From positions 121,233,673 to 121,297,672 of the forward strand of contig CM042147.1 of NCBI GenBank assembly GCA_023376005.1: a stretch of DNA of 64,000 bases, written 5' to 3'. The position numbers and the translations under genes are program-made. Under the pieces are notes generated by a model that searched no databases, was not told the origin of the DNA, and saw nothing but the letters and a program-made list of their open reading frames with translations. This document shows, one piece after another, positions 24,523-37,160 of this stretch. The DNA is from Doryteuthis pealeii (taxonomy: Eukaryota; Mollusca; Cephalopoda; Myopsida; Loliginidae). Within the stretch, counting starts at the first letter, position 1. Each line of letters starts with the position of its first letter.

Positions 24523-24799
24523 AACAACAACTTTGACCACTCTTCTCCACCAAGTAATTCATATTCACCCTCTACCATTGGGCGACACCTGTTGGACAAT
24601 CCTGATTGTGCTGCAGCTTATAAGCCTGAAATGTTCTCGATTTTTGGCATCCTCATCCAATGAATTGCAACTGGCTATACTCGAAGCCTTCCTCATCAAC
24701 AGATTCCGTCCTGCTCTTTGCATACAAAAACAATCTTATACTTTACTCCTTTTCGGACATACCATTTTTGATCCAACCAGCATGATGAAGGTCACTTAA
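24523..24799 (+). pseudogene. Penelope-like element ORF tail fragment (copy B)
   Basis: Counterpart of 3237-3512 with the same FSILASSSNEL...ILEA motif after one frame change (the reading frame shifts near 24645). Confidence 0.5.
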
Positions 24800-25041
24800 C
24801 TTTGCCCCCCCACCATTATTGGGGGGGACGCAACATTATACATATATATATATATATATATATGTATGTTACATTCAGGAATACTGTCCTGAATATGGTG
24901 ATGTATGTAGCCGGATAAATATTTAACATCTTGTACTTGTGTATAATATGCACCCATAACTTTTAGTCTTAGATCGTTGCTAATTTGAGCCGATCACCAT
25001 GGCTATCCCACAAATGCAATTCTACCGTAAACTTATGTTTA

Positions 25042-26185
25042 TACAGTTTATATATTTACCCAACCCCTTCGCATGAGCAAGATGTGAGATAACAGGTTTG
25101 AATTTAGAGTTTTCCTTCTCCAATACCAATTGCCATGCCATGGTTAAAGAGAAATGAGAGACTGGTCTATTTTTGACTTAATTGCAAATTACGACTAATT
25201 AGAACCAATTAAAATGGAATTTTTTTCAAACATAACTCAATCCTAGAACTAAGGAATAATTTAGTATGATTTTCGTGTCTTTAAACTAAAAAGTAAAAAA
25301 AGCCTTTAGGAGACAAACATTGATTCACTCAGCTTTAGTATAATGTTATAAAGAATCCATTTCATTTCCAACCTCTGTTTGATTATTCCTCATTTCATAA
25401 ATTCTCAGCTAAATTTAACATTTTAACTGATTATTAAAAACAAAAAAAAAACAAAATTTATACAGTTTATATATTTACCCAACCCCTTCACATGTGCAAG
25501 ATGTGACATAACAGGTTTGAATTCAGAGTTTTCCTTCTCCAAGACCAATTGCCATGCCAAGGTTAAAGAGCTCAATCTGCCCTACTATTTTACCCATAGT
25601 TGTACAGGTTCACACGAAAATGCAACAAGCTCATACTAGGAAAAACAAAATTATGTTATTTACACAAATATAGATAATTTAATGCCGATAAAGTTTTGAA
25701 ATAAATCAATTCTTAATGGATAATACAATTTTATTTACAAACTCATGTTTTTCTATTTAACCCATAGATGGGACCCTAACAGGTACTACCACTCCGGGTC
25801 AGAGTGGACCAGGGAGCAATGGTGATAAAGGGGTGCTCCACATTCCCCAAACCTCCAAAACTGGAACCTCACCATCAGATAGAGTTTAACGTCATTCCCA
25901 GGACATGTGGACCCTCAGTCACCGCCTTCTAGCACCCATATGATAAAAAGTAGTTGGGGCTGTAGAATATGTATCCATAAATTTTAGGGTTTATGTGCAT
26001 TATACACAAATATTTACAGTAACTTTCTATACCTCATATATCTTATAACCTTTATGTATCTTTAACCTTTGTATGGCAACCAGTCTAGGAGAAGGAAAAC
26101 TCTGAATTCAGACCTGTTAAACTCTGCTTAAAAACTGACCTTTTGTCACATCCTGCCTGTTATAGAGGGGTTGGGTAAATACATA
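25042..26185. repeat. R150 and R650 fragments (copy B)
   Basis: R150 at 25042-25150 (+), 25450-25610 (+) and 26050-26185 (-); R650 (-) at 25672-25960. No gene in this stretch. Confidence 0.55.
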
Positions 26186-26527
26186 CACCCTAATAAATTA
26201 CCTTGATAATACATTAGCTTCTATTCATTGTTTTTTGTTTTTTTATCATTTTGTAGTATAGTATTTAATTGCACAAATAAGCTCACTGAGAGAAACAAAA
26301 TTATAAACAAACACACATTCCAGTGGCTATTTCTTTGTAGCAGCATAAAACAGAAGTGTTTGATACACATTGGTTAGTTTCGATCATAAATATAACTTAC
26401 ATTTGGTCATACCATCCTGAATATGGTGATGCATGTAGTCAGATAAAAAGTTAATATTTAGTTCTTGTGTATAATACATATCCCTAAATTTTAGGCTAAG
26501 AAAATGCTATGAAAAAAGTGTGTGTCA

Positions 26528-26981
26528 TCTATTAATAATGGAGATTCGCTTCTGGTTTTTGTCTGTAACAAAAACTACGTCACTGCTTAAGTCACACTGC
26601 CTAAAATCATCATAAATAGAATACACTCAAAATTTGAGCATTCAATGTTAGACAGTCCTCATTGGTTTTTAAACAAGTTTTAATAAATACATATCTGGTA
26701 TTATCTATCTATATATAGTTTTTATTTTGATTTTAATATATATTTAAAGTTATCAAAACTAAGTTTCCATTTCAATTTTTTTATTTTTTTTACTCCTTTA
26801 ATAAATTTATTTTATTTTTTACTCCTTTAATAAATTTATTTTATTTTTTACTCCTTTAATAGATTTGATAATTTTACTTTACTTATGATACAAACTCTCT
26901 GATATTAAATTTTCTACTCCCATCCCCTCAGGCAATATTTATTTTACGTCGCCCAGAGGGCGTTTTTTTTAATTTTGCTAG
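26528..26981 (+). mobile_element. Non-autonomous Helitron with exact empty site in copy A
   Basis: 454 bp. 5' end TCTATTAATAATGGAGATTC preceded by A; 3' hairpin CGCCC/GGGCG then AT-rich bases and CTAG followed by T. Insertion is between A and T with no duplication. Copy A reads straight across at 6111/6112. Internal 33-bp tandem repeat (TTTTACTCCTTTAATAAATT) at 26780-26875. Confidence 0.88.
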
Positions 26982-28196
26982 TACATATAATTATGGTAGC
27001 TAAAAAGAACAACCTTCAAAATTTAGTCACCAAAAAGTGTGTTTGGTCAGTGTCGTCTATTGTATCAAATCAGTTCAAATTAAAAACAACTAAAAATTCT
27101 TATAAAAGACAAGTATAAAAATGGTTTTAAATTTCTTTGTCTTCGTCTCAAAGTTATTTGGGATATAGCTTAGGTTTAAACTTTTGGTTTGTGTAACCAT
27201 TGCAGAGATGCTGAGAGGTATGCGTCCTGCATCCCTGACGCACAAAAATCTAAAAGGACGCAGTAAAATCATATCCATGCCTCCCAGTGTTTTTCTTTTT
27301 TCTTCCCTCACCATTTCAAGCTAACTGTAAATACATTTCAATAGTTTCTTAGAAATGAATTACATGAGATAGGTTACAAGGCAGGAGTTAGATGGCTTTA
27401 GTTGGGACCCATAAATATTCCTTGGGACTCATTCAAAGCAAATATGTGCGTCCCAGGATGCACTAAATTCAAAAAGCTATCAGCATCACTGCCATTGCAA
27501 AGTTTTGGTTTAATTTACAATATAAAAATGAATGCATATTTGTGTTTATGTCCGACTTAAGATCTCTACCAAGTCTTATTTTTGTACTAAGATTTCAAAA
27601 TTAGTTTTTTGAAAAGTCAAATTATTAGGGTGTATGAAAGTATTTTCATTTTTTAAAACCATTACTCCAAAGTTTCTTTAAGAGTTGGTAAAACTATACC
27701 GAATCTGACTCCAGTTGATTTTACACTTTATATGGCCCTAGTTTAGTCTGTAAAGTTATACAGTGCACACTCCTTATAAATAAATAATAAAAATATCATG
27801 GTTTCATATTTATTTGTAGGCCATAATCACTTAATTACATTAAGAGGAATCGGAGTCGGAAGTGCCAAAAATAGAGGAGTTGAAGTCAAAGGTTTTGTGA
27901 TTCAGAGGATGATTTTATTACAGTTTGAAGCATTAGCCAATGTTAAACATTTCAGTTTTTTTTATATGTTAAACTATCATCAGGGCATTGTTAATATGTG
28001 ATGTTGTAACTTCTGTATAATATTCTATACAAATATGGAAAGGAAAAAAAAGAAAAAAAAAGAGACAAATCTTAGCTTTCTATTGCTGTTAGTAGCGTTC
28101 TGTTTCAAAACTCTGTGATGTAATTTGTGTTTGAAATTATCTATTAAAAAAAAACAAAAAAAAACATTTTTCAGAAAATAATGGTTTCATATTTAT

Positions 28197-28421
28197 TTAA
28201 TTGCTAACAATTAAGTTAATTTCAAATAATGCACTAGCACAATTAAGAACACATTTTATGATATTTTCATGTTAAAACATGAAGTTGTATTGATTTGAAC
28301 AAATTCGTATTTCAGTGTAGATTTATGGTGAAATGAAAATGGCCAACCAAAACATAAGGCTTCGGCAAAGTGAAACAAACAAGGGCAGGTTACTCTCATT
28401 TATGTAGCTAATGTTCAGATT
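28197..28421 (+). mobile_element. MITE family 1, half element (copy B)
   Basis: Copy B counterpart of 7306-7525. Confidence 0.65.
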
Positions 28422-28649
28422 ACCAAAAAATAAAAATTATGTATATTTATTTATTTGTTTAAAATGTTGATTATGTCATTCTCTATATTTATTTTTTATT
28501 TGTGTAGTGCTTGAAATTTATCTTAAATTTTAAACTATAAATATTAAGCATAACATATTTATTACATTTACTAAATATACATGTTTGTAGTAAATACATA
28601 ACCATTCTTATAATCGTATTTTATATATTTACATTGTTGGGTGAAGCTT

Positions 28650-28802
28650 ACAACTTTTGAAAATATATCAACATGAACATGTTCTCCAGGATTCTTGTGG
28701 AATCAATTTCTTCTTAAAAAAGCCTTCTTAGTAATTAGAAGAAATTAATTCCACAAGAATCTTGGAGAACATGTTCATGTTGATATATTTTCAAAAGTTT
28801 AA
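28650..28802. repeat. Long palindrome, copy B
   Basis: Same palindrome as 7748-7912. Confidence 0.7.
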
Positions 28803-29299
28803 GTCCAATATTCATGAACTTATCAAAAGTCATCAGCTTCACCTATCACATTAGAAAATGTGCTTCCTTGGTAAGTTATTAAGTTAGTATTAAATATTTT
28901 AATTTCTTTTTTATGTGTTATGCTTACTTTACTGTTTATCTTACAATTAACAGTTTTACATAAACGTTTGTGCAGAATTCATTAATTACATAATTGATTG
29001 CAATAAAATAACTGCAAGGTGGACTGGGATATATAAGGAAGAGGTCCATGATAGGCCAATCAAATTTTTGTAAGGGTCTACGGACTTAAAAATTTGAGAA
29101 CCCTTGAACTAGACCATAAGCTGCTAATAGAATTTGGGCAGAGGAAGAAAATTAAACAATATCTATTCATACTGCAAAAAAGCCCCCCAAAAATCAAAAC
29201 TATCCTAAGCCTTTTTTTTTGGGGGGGGGGTGTTTGTGTGTGACTTGCCTCTTGAAATAAAGCCCAGAAGTTGATGATCACCAGTTGTCAATTTTGATA

Positions 29300-29885
29300 T
29301 TTTGGGGCTATTCACAGTATTGCGTCCCGGCCTCCTGCCTTAAAAAACGCTAGGCAGTGATAGCTGAAAAAACAACCCTCCCTACAAATGAATATGAATT
29401 TGTAATTGATTGTTGGAAATAAATATATTAAAATAAAATAAAAATACCGAAAAAATTGTTTTGAGTTTTTATTTGTAATTGATTGTCGAAAAAAAAAAAA
29501 AAAATGAAAATACCAAAAAAAGAAAGATTTTTTTTAGCAGATTAAAGGCGTTTTTATCAACAAATTATTTTTTTAGTGGTTTGGAGGCATTAAAAGTAAG
29601 CCATATTTTTATCGATAAGTGAATGTAAATATTTAGCCCCCACCCAAAAAAAATATTTTAAAGTGTTAGAGGCTTAAAATATTTACATTTACTTGTTGAA
29701 AAAAGACTGGAGGGGGTAAAATATTGCATTAACTTTTCGGGAAAAACGCCTTAAGCACTGATTGTTTTTGTCAGCAGGCACCGCTTCAGCTAGGGACTTC
29801 ATTTGTAGGGAGGGTTGTTTTTTTTTTTAGCTATCACCGCCAGGAGGCTGGGACGCAATTCTGCGAATAGCCCCGATATTTTTTT
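29300..29885. mobile_element. Long-TIR foldback element (copy B)
   Basis: Counterpart of 8400-8972. The terminal phrase GTCCCGGCCTCCTGCCTTAA also resembles the end at about 41695-41720 and the 49166 MITE (GTCTCCTGCCTCAAAAA), suggesting one superfamily. Confidence 0.65.
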
Positions 29886-30203
29886 AATGCAGGGCAGAAA
29901 GGAACCCAGCCATAAGCAGTTGAAAACTTTCAGAAGAGCTAGGATCATCTAAAGATACGACATGTTGAATATAGGCTTAAAAAGACAACAGCATACAGAA
30001 GCTTTTGTGAAGTTCTTCATGAAACATAAGTTGAATAAAAACCAAAAAATACTTTGGATACACCCTAATACTTAAAATATGTCCAAGTAAAATTTGAACA
30101 ATAAACTCAAGAGATTTGATTATAGAATTGCACCAAATATTTCTAAGATTCAAATTAAAAACAGACCCAAACTGTATTACCATTCATTGAATATATATAT
30201 ATA

Positions 30204-30825
30204 CTAGCAAATATATGCACCCTTCGGGTGCAAGTATTTAAGTTCTGATATAATAAAATATCATGTTAAATTATAAAGGCTAATGAAACTGAATAAGAAT
30301 GCAGATAAGAAAATTTGGAACAGAGGGAGTATAATCGAAAAATAGAACAACTTTGAAACTAACTCTTCCATCATTTTCCATTACTCCCGTCTTTCATTGA
30401 TAAATTTTCCTAATTTAACTATTCAGTTAAAATAGGAAGTAAATAATACAATTACAGTTATTTCTTCTTGTTTCTTTTAAGATTTATTCCCGAGATTTTT
30501 GCTCATATTCATTAAACAATTAGAAATCAATAATACTAAGCACATATTTATTAAGATCAAATTTTTAAGATCAATATGCAAATTTGCCTTCCCGTTCACA
30601 CTATAAACCGCTATTTTGTTGTATATATAAATACAATTGCATGTTATTAGTATGTAGATATGGTCAACAGTATTAATGATGTAAAACAATTTTATTAATA
30701 ATTGAGGTTTAAATAAAAATAAAATCATGGAGAATGTGATGTAAATAACTAAGGGAATTGTGACTTGTATAGTAATATAGTTTCGGTTACAGACAGACAA
30801 ACCCACAATCTCCATTATAATAAGA
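30204..30825 (-). mobile_element. Non-autonomous Helitron
   Basis: 622 bp on the minus strand: starts TCTTATTATAATGGAGATTG after A; ends with hairpin GCACCC-GAA-GGGTGC and CTAG before T. Same family as 40598-41222. Interrupts the left arm of the PLE palindrome that is whole in copy A (9310-9605). Confidence 0.88.
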
Positions 30826-30909
30826 TTTTATAAAAAAGAAGGTCCGCAAAATGTATTATGTTTTTAGAAAAAAATTTGTTATTCTTTTTATCTTACATAT
30901 GCAACACGT

Positions 30910-30982
30910 GTTTCAGATCTTCTGGTATCTTCTTCAGCAATTATTGATCAAAGCCTGAAGAAGATACCAGATGATCTGAAAC
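30910..30982. ncRNA. Paired hammerhead-like cores in palindrome (copy B)
   Basis: Minus core 30910-30937 and plus core 30955-30982, each CTGAAGA with a 4-bp AGAT/ATCT stem and GAAACACG. Confidence 0.5.
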
Positions 30983-31095
30983 ACGTGTTGTATATGTAAG
31001 AAAAAAAGAATAAAAAATTTTTTTCTAAAAACATAATACATTTTGGGGACCTTCTTTTTTAATAAAATATTGAATTTTCTCCCGTTGGAACCAGA

Positions 31096-31099
<4 letters not shown>

Positions 31100-31145
<46 letters not shown>
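31100..31145. repeat. (TA)n microsatellite
   Basis: Between the PLE palindrome and the CA-rich array. Confidence 0.9.
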
Positions 31146-31154
31146 TACATATAT

Positions 31155-31852
31155 ATAAATGTACATACACACAGACAGATCTATATACATAAATACACTT
31201 ATACACACAGAGACCTATGCACGCACACACACAGACTATATACATACATGCACAGACCTACGCGCACACACAGACCTACCTACATACATACAGATCTATA
31301 TACATAAATACACCTATGTACACACAGAGACCTATAAACATACATACATACACACAGACATACACACATATACAGAACTATATACATACACACACACACT
31401 TACTTACTTGCAATTTACATACATACACAGACCTACATACATACTTATATACAAACACAGAGAACTATACACATACATACACAGACCCACACAAACACAG
31501 AACTATACACATACACACACAGACCCACACAACACAGAACTATATACATACACACACAGACCCACACACACACACAGAACTATATACACACACACACACA
31601 CACACAGAACTATATACATACATACATATACATACACACACACACACACAGAACTATATACATACACACACAGAACTATATATACACACACACACAGAAC
31701 TATATATACACACACACACAGAACTATATACATACACACACACACACACAGAATTATATACACGCACACACACACAGAATTATATACACCACACACACAC
31801 ATACACATTACTTACACGCACACACACACACACACTTACTTACACGCACATA
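31155..31852 (+). repeat. CA-rich minisatellite array (copy B)
   Basis: Same array as 9820-10655. Long open frames on both strands are by-products of the repeat. Confidence 0.8.
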
Positions 31853-32344
31853 CGTTAGATGATTTGGCTCTAAAAACATGCTGATCCCACAATCACCATC
31901 TGATGAATATTTCATTGGCTGAATAGTTGTTGTTTGTTTTTTTTTTTTGCTGTTTCATGTGTGTGTATAATATTATATCTATGAGTTTTACAAAAGCAAA
32001 GTGTAGAGATTAAGTCTTTTGCCAACTAACAAAGAGTCTAATCCCATACATCAAGTGGAGACTCAATGTACGACATAAACCATTCATTTTGATTACTGTT
32101 TTCTTTCATCTTAATTTTTTAGCTGTTATTCTTTTTTGCCTTTTTTAAAAAAAAAATTACAACTCACTCAGGCAGTCAATTAACACTAATAATCATTGGA
32201 AATAAAAAAAAAGAAAGAAAAAAAGAAAAGAAAACTCCCTGAACTAAAATCTTACTGAGATCTTATCCTTTATATATATTTACAAACCCCTCCACATGAG
32301 CAGAATATGACAAACCTCCAGAACTGGAACCTCACCATCAGATA

Positions 32345-33035
32345 GAGTTTAACATTATCAATTTCAGTGGGTCATTTAATGCTGACAAAGTTTTGAAATA
32401 AATTCATTCTTAATGGATACTCAATTTTTTTTATAAACACATTTTTCTATTTAACCCATAGATGGGACCCTAACAGGTACTACCACTCTGGGTCAGAGTG
32501 GACCAGGGAGCAATTATGATGAAAGGGTGCTCCACATTTCCCAGACCTCCAGAACTGGAACCTCACCATCAGATAGAGTTTAACATCATACGCAGAACAT
32601 GAAGACCCTCAGCTACCGCCTTCTAGCACCCATATGATAAAAAGGGTTGGGGGTTGCCATAAGGGCAATAGGATTGGGGCAATCATATAGGTGCTAGGGC
32701 TTGATGTGACCAGCCGATTGATCGGACCACCCGTCTACCACAAGATAGGGCCAATTTTCTATTTAACCCATAGATGGGACCCTAACAGGTACTACCACTC
32801 TGGGTCAGAGTGGACCAGGGAGCAATTATGATGAAAGGGTGCTCCACATTTCCCAGACCTCCAGAACTGGAACCTCACCATCAGATAGAGTTTAACATCA
32901 TACGCAAAACATGAAGACCCTCAGCTACTGCCTTCTAGCACCAATATGATAAAAAGGGTTGGGGGTTGCCATAAGGGCAATAGGTTGGGGCAATCATATA
33001 GGTGCTAGGGCTTGACGTGACCAGCAGATTGAGGG
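32345..33035 (-). repeat. Two R650 copies in tandem (copy B)
   Basis: About 390-bp and 280-bp copies with nearly identical ACTACCACTCTGGGTCAGAG cores, separated by GCCAATTTTCTATTTAACC. Confidence 0.65.
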
Positions 33036-33079
33036 CTTCAGTCATTAGTTAATGTTAAATTACAAACTTTGATTCAGGA

Positions 33080-33215
33080 TTTCATCATCATCATCATCAT
33101 CATCAAGTCATGCAGGCAGCACAGATTCCTTTGACCTTCTCACCATCTATCCCTATCAGCAATCACTCTTGGCAGATCCCCTATATGGCATCCACTGTTT
33201 GCACAGACCTGGTGA
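33080..33215 (-). repeat. RTE-type LINE 3' end (copy B)
   Basis: Same as 11632-11775, with a longer (GAT)n tail at 33083-33103. Confidence 0.5.
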
Positions 33216-33439
33216 ATATATATATCTACCAACTCCTCCGCATGAGCAGGATGTGACACATGGTCAATTTCTTAAGCAGAGTTTAACAGGTTTGAATGTC
33301 AGAGTTTTCCTTCTTCTAGACTGGTTACTTAGCCATGGATAAAGAGCCCAGTCTGCCCTACTATTTAGGGAGAGTAGTTGGATGTATACCTTTCCCAATG
33401 GTATTAGTGCTATTTCTCTGGAAGTTTGAGATGAGGCTT

Positions 33440-33870
33440 GATGATTACTATTATCTGCATTATTCGGACTATTGTTCTCATCTTCATTGTTATCTGTACA
33501 ACGTTTCGGCCGATATACCAATTGGACACATGGCCTAGTGCATAAAGTAATTAGGTTAAGACAGTTCTACGTGAGTTATCTCTAGATTGCAGTTTCAATC
33601 CTGATCAAGGACAGCAGTAACATATAATAATAATTAACACAGCTTAATGCCTCTACCCCAGCTATGGTTAGCTGAATGAGAACAGGATACTCCCATGGAC
33701 TGAATAAAGGGTTAGGTTCAAAGTTTCATGATGGCTCCCGAAAAGGAGGTTCCTGAGCCTGAAAAGAAATACCTGAAGAAGGCCGGAGGGCATATCGGTC
33801 GAAACGGTGTACAGATAGCAATGAAGATGAGGACAATAGTCCGAATAACGCAGATAATGGTATTAGTGCT
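33440..33870. mobile_element. Palindrome-ended PLE-like remnant (copy B)
   Basis: Counterpart of 11985-12400. Both arms carry CGAAAC next to GTACA and ATGAAGATGAG. Confidence 0.55.
33773..33805 (+). ncRNA. Hammerhead-ribozyme-like core
   Basis: CTGAAGA, stem GGCCG/CGGTC, GAAAC, then GGTGTAC (one base longer than in other copies). Confidence 0.5.
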
Positions 33871-33889
33871 ATGTGAAATGTAAACAGTC

Positions 33890-33962
33890 TTGTCCAGGAT
33901 TTGAACTTGGGTCGACAAGTTTATTTCCTACGACTCTAACCATTGCACTATGTGTTTCCTTT
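33890..33962 (-). repeat. tRNA-like SINE fragment (copy B)
   Basis: Counterpart of 12415-12500. Confidence 0.5.
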
Positions 33963-34029
33963 ATAAGTTTCAATTTGAATTGTTCCTCTTTGATTGCCCA
34001 AGTGAGTTGTAATTAAAAAAAGAAAAAAC

Positions 34030-34216
34030 ATTTGTAAGTATATATATATATATATATATACATATAAATATTGGTTAACAAAGCTTCATCTATACAATAA
34101 AGGAGACAATGAATATAGTGATAATAATAAACCACTGGAAATGAAATAGAAAATAATATTATTCTTATTATATATTATAATTAAGGATATTTATATTTTA
34201 ATGAAAATTTTTAAAA

Positions 34217-34254
<38 letters not shown>

Positions 34255-34387
34255 GTTAACAAAGCTTCATCTATAAAATAAAGGAGACAATAAATATAGC
34301 GGAAATGAAATAGAAAATAATATTATTCTTATTATATATTATAATTAAGGATATTATATATTTTAATGAAAATTTTTAAAAGTATAT

Positions 34388-34427
<40 letters not shown>

Positions 34428-34615
34428 TCGTTAACAAAGCTTCATCTATAAAATAAAGGAGACAATAAATATAGCGGAAATGAAATAGAAAATAATATTA
34501 TTCTTATTATATATTATAATTAAGGATATTATATATTATAATAAAATATTTATATATATAAATAAATATTAGTTAACAAAGCTTCATCTAAAAAATAAAG
34601 CAGACAATAAATAGT
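34030..34615. repeat. About 178-bp AT-rich tandem repeat (copy B)
   Basis: Four units with the GTTAACAAAGCTTCATC start, each followed by an AT tract of different length. Confidence 0.75.
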
Positions 34616-34737
34616 GAGTTTATGTATAATTTTGTACTGATTTAAAAAAAATATTGTTCCTTATTTTGTATAGGGTGTTCAGAAAGTTTTGTCACCTTCT
34701 ACCAAAATATAACTCCTAATTAAAAAAAAAAGTCAAG

Positions 34738-34983
34738 TCATCGGGGTGGCCTAAATTCGGTATCAGCCAGACAGCAAAGGAGTCTATCCTCTTTTCACTA
34801 GTACTAAATCGAGGAGATTGTTTTTTTTTTTGCATCTGAGGTGGAGCGCCACACCTACCATCATCGCCTTACTTTACCGCACAGATCCCTGTGCTACTCA
34901 TACGCTGAGTTGGCGAGGGCCGGTATCGAACCCGGAACCTTGTGGTTCCTAGTCGAATGCTCTACTAACTGAGCTAAACACCT
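34738..34983 (-). repeat. tRNA-derived SINE (copy B)
   Basis: Head A box TAGCTCAGT, B box GGTTCGATACC, body GAGTAGCACAGGGATCTG, 3' end GACTTGACTTTTT. Confidence 0.8.
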
Positions 34984-35107
34984 AATTAATCAACTATAAT
35001 TACATGAAATAAGATGCTGGAAATGAAATAGAAAATAATCTTATTCTTGTTATATATTATAATGAAGGATATTATATATTATATTATTAAAACTGCTATA
35101 ACTCCAG

Positions 35108-35882
35108 TATCAGAGTTAAGAGAGAAACAATAGGAAGAAACATGAATATCAAGCATCAGGAAAAAGGTTTACTAAGCAAAGATTAAAGGTGAACAGAGTA
35201 ATTAGCAATTGCTAGATTGAATTAACAAGTCCCATGAGATCTCATTGATTCTCTCTTCTGAGGTATCAGAGTTAAGAGAGAAACAATAGGAAGAAACATG
35301 AATATCAAGCATCAGGAAAAAGGTTTACTAAGCAAAGATTAAAGGTGAATAGAGTAATTAGCAATTGCTAGATTGAATTAACAAGTCCCATGAGATCTCA
35401 TTGATTCTCTCTTCTGAGGTATCAGAGTTAAGAGAGAAACAATAGGAAGAAACATGAATATCAAGCATCAGGAAAAAGGTTTACTAAGCAAAGATTAAAG
35501 GTGAATAGAAAAATTAGCAATTGCTAGATTGAATTAACAAGTCCCATGAGATCTCATTGATTCTCTCTTCTGAGGTATCAGAGTTAAGAGAGAAACAATA
35601 GGAAGAAACATGAATATCAAGCATCAGGAAAAAGGTTTACTAAGCAAAGATTAAAGGTGAACAGAGTAATTAGCAATTGCTAGATTGAATTAACAAGTCC
35701 CATGAGATCTCATTGATTCTCTCTTCGGAGGTATCAGAGTTAAGAGAGAAACAATAGGAAGAAACATGAGTATTAAGCATCAGGAAAAAGGTTTACTAAG
35801 CAAAGATACAAGGTGAACAGAGTAATTAGCAATTGCTAGACTGAATTAACAAGTCTCATTGATTATCTCTTCTGAGGTTTCA
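35108..35882. repeat. 156-bp minisatellite, 5 units (copy B)
   Basis: Unit starts at 35108, 35264, 35420, 35576 and 35732, exactly 156 bp apart, nearly identical. Confidence 0.9.
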
Positions 35883-36149
35883 TCAGACATATTTATAGGA
35901 AAACAAATGATTCCATTGTCATTATTTAGGTACTATGTGATAAAAACAAAAAAAAAATAATGCAAGTTAAAACAATATGTAGGGGTGACAAGACTTTTGG
36001 ACTACCCTGTACTCTTCTTATTTGTACAGTTCTCAAGAACTTCTTTTAAGAATCTAATTTTAAAAAAATAAATAAATTATAGATCAGTAAAATTTAGGCC
36101 GTAAACTCAGAAAAATAAAAACTGAGGTACTGTAATTGACATATTGCAC

Positions 36150-36470
36150 CAAACCTTTTTTTGCATCTGAGGTGGAGGGCCACACCTACCATCAGCTCCT
36201 TACTTTACCGCACAGATCCCCGTGCTACTCATATGCCGAGTTGGCGAGGGCCGGTATCGAACCTGTAACGTTGTGGTTCTTAGTTGAATGCTCTACTAGC
36301 TGAGCTAAACTCCTAATTAATTAATTTGAAAAAAAAAAAAAAAAATTATAGATCAGTAAAATTTATGGCCATAACTCAGAAAAATAAAAACTGGGGTACA
36401 GTAATTGTCATATTGCACCAAACCTTTTTTTGCATCTGAGGTGGGGTGCCACACCTACCATCAGCTCCAA
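36150..36470 (-). repeat. 3'-truncated tRNA-derived SINE plus short duplicate
   Basis: 36150-36312 is the truncated SINE. 36313-36470 repeats its flank and the first 40 bp of the body (ACCAAACCTTTTTTTGCATC). Confidence 0.65.
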
Positions 36471-37160
36471 ACCTTTTAATATCTAAAAAATATATTTGCG
36501 TTTGGAACACTTTGATATTGCATTTGATATTGGACTGAAATCAGTCTGGTCATCCTTAAAAAAAAAAAAATCCAATGACACAGACATACACACGCACACA
36601 TCTACTGAATTATATACTGTAAATTATTACATATTTCTTGTTATTCCTTGTGCTTTAATATGTATATAATATTGCAAAAAAACAATGTTAAATAAAAATG
36701 CATATAAATTTATTTCAGGTATGGAATAAAATTATAAAGTTATTTTTTTTTTCTTTTTGGTGACAGGTTCCAAAAAGGCCGTTAAAGTTCTACTTTTTTT
36801 TTTAATAGAAGGACTGTGTTTCGTGAATGAGTTGAGCAATATGAGTTATATAACTGTTTTTTTTTTCTTTTCCAGGACCAAAGTACTGAAAATAACTCAA
36901 AAGAATTTAGAAATTTAAAATGTGTCCTGAGGTGCAGCTGGGTACAAAAGTCTGGATTTTTCATTTTTTATTTATTTATTGACAATTAGTTTGTTTGTTT
37001 GTTGTTGTTGTTGTTGTTGTTGTTGTGAGGTACAAAAAAAAAAAAAAATCCCAACTTGTCCTCCATTTTTTTTGGTTGAATTGTTTAACAGGATCCAAAC
37101 ATTTGATTGCAACTGAAAAGGCACCAAGCTGTCATTAGACTTTTATTTTTTGGGCTTTTA
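36471..37160. other. No gene; simple-sequence-rich 3' flank
   Basis: Contains T/A tracts and (TTG)n at about 37000-37026. It may include distal 3' UTR of the zinc-finger gene, but nothing marks an end. Confidence 0.4.

Larger units (their letters stand above)
18744..36412. repeat. Large duplicated segment, copy B
   Basis: Partner of copy A, same orientation. Relative to A it gains 21890-24510, a Helitron at 26528-26981 and a Helitron at 30204-30825. It lacks the A-specific retroposon at 3779-3927 and roughly 4530-5230. Scattered substitutions of a few per cent separate the copies, within the heterozygosity range of many molluscs. Confidence 0.85.

Noticed and set aside
31159..31884. Long plus-strand open frames (241 and 213 codons) and minus-strand 101 codons
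   Set aside because: Composed almost wholly of His/Thr/Tyr or Val/Cys repeats from the CA-rich array; broken in copy A.
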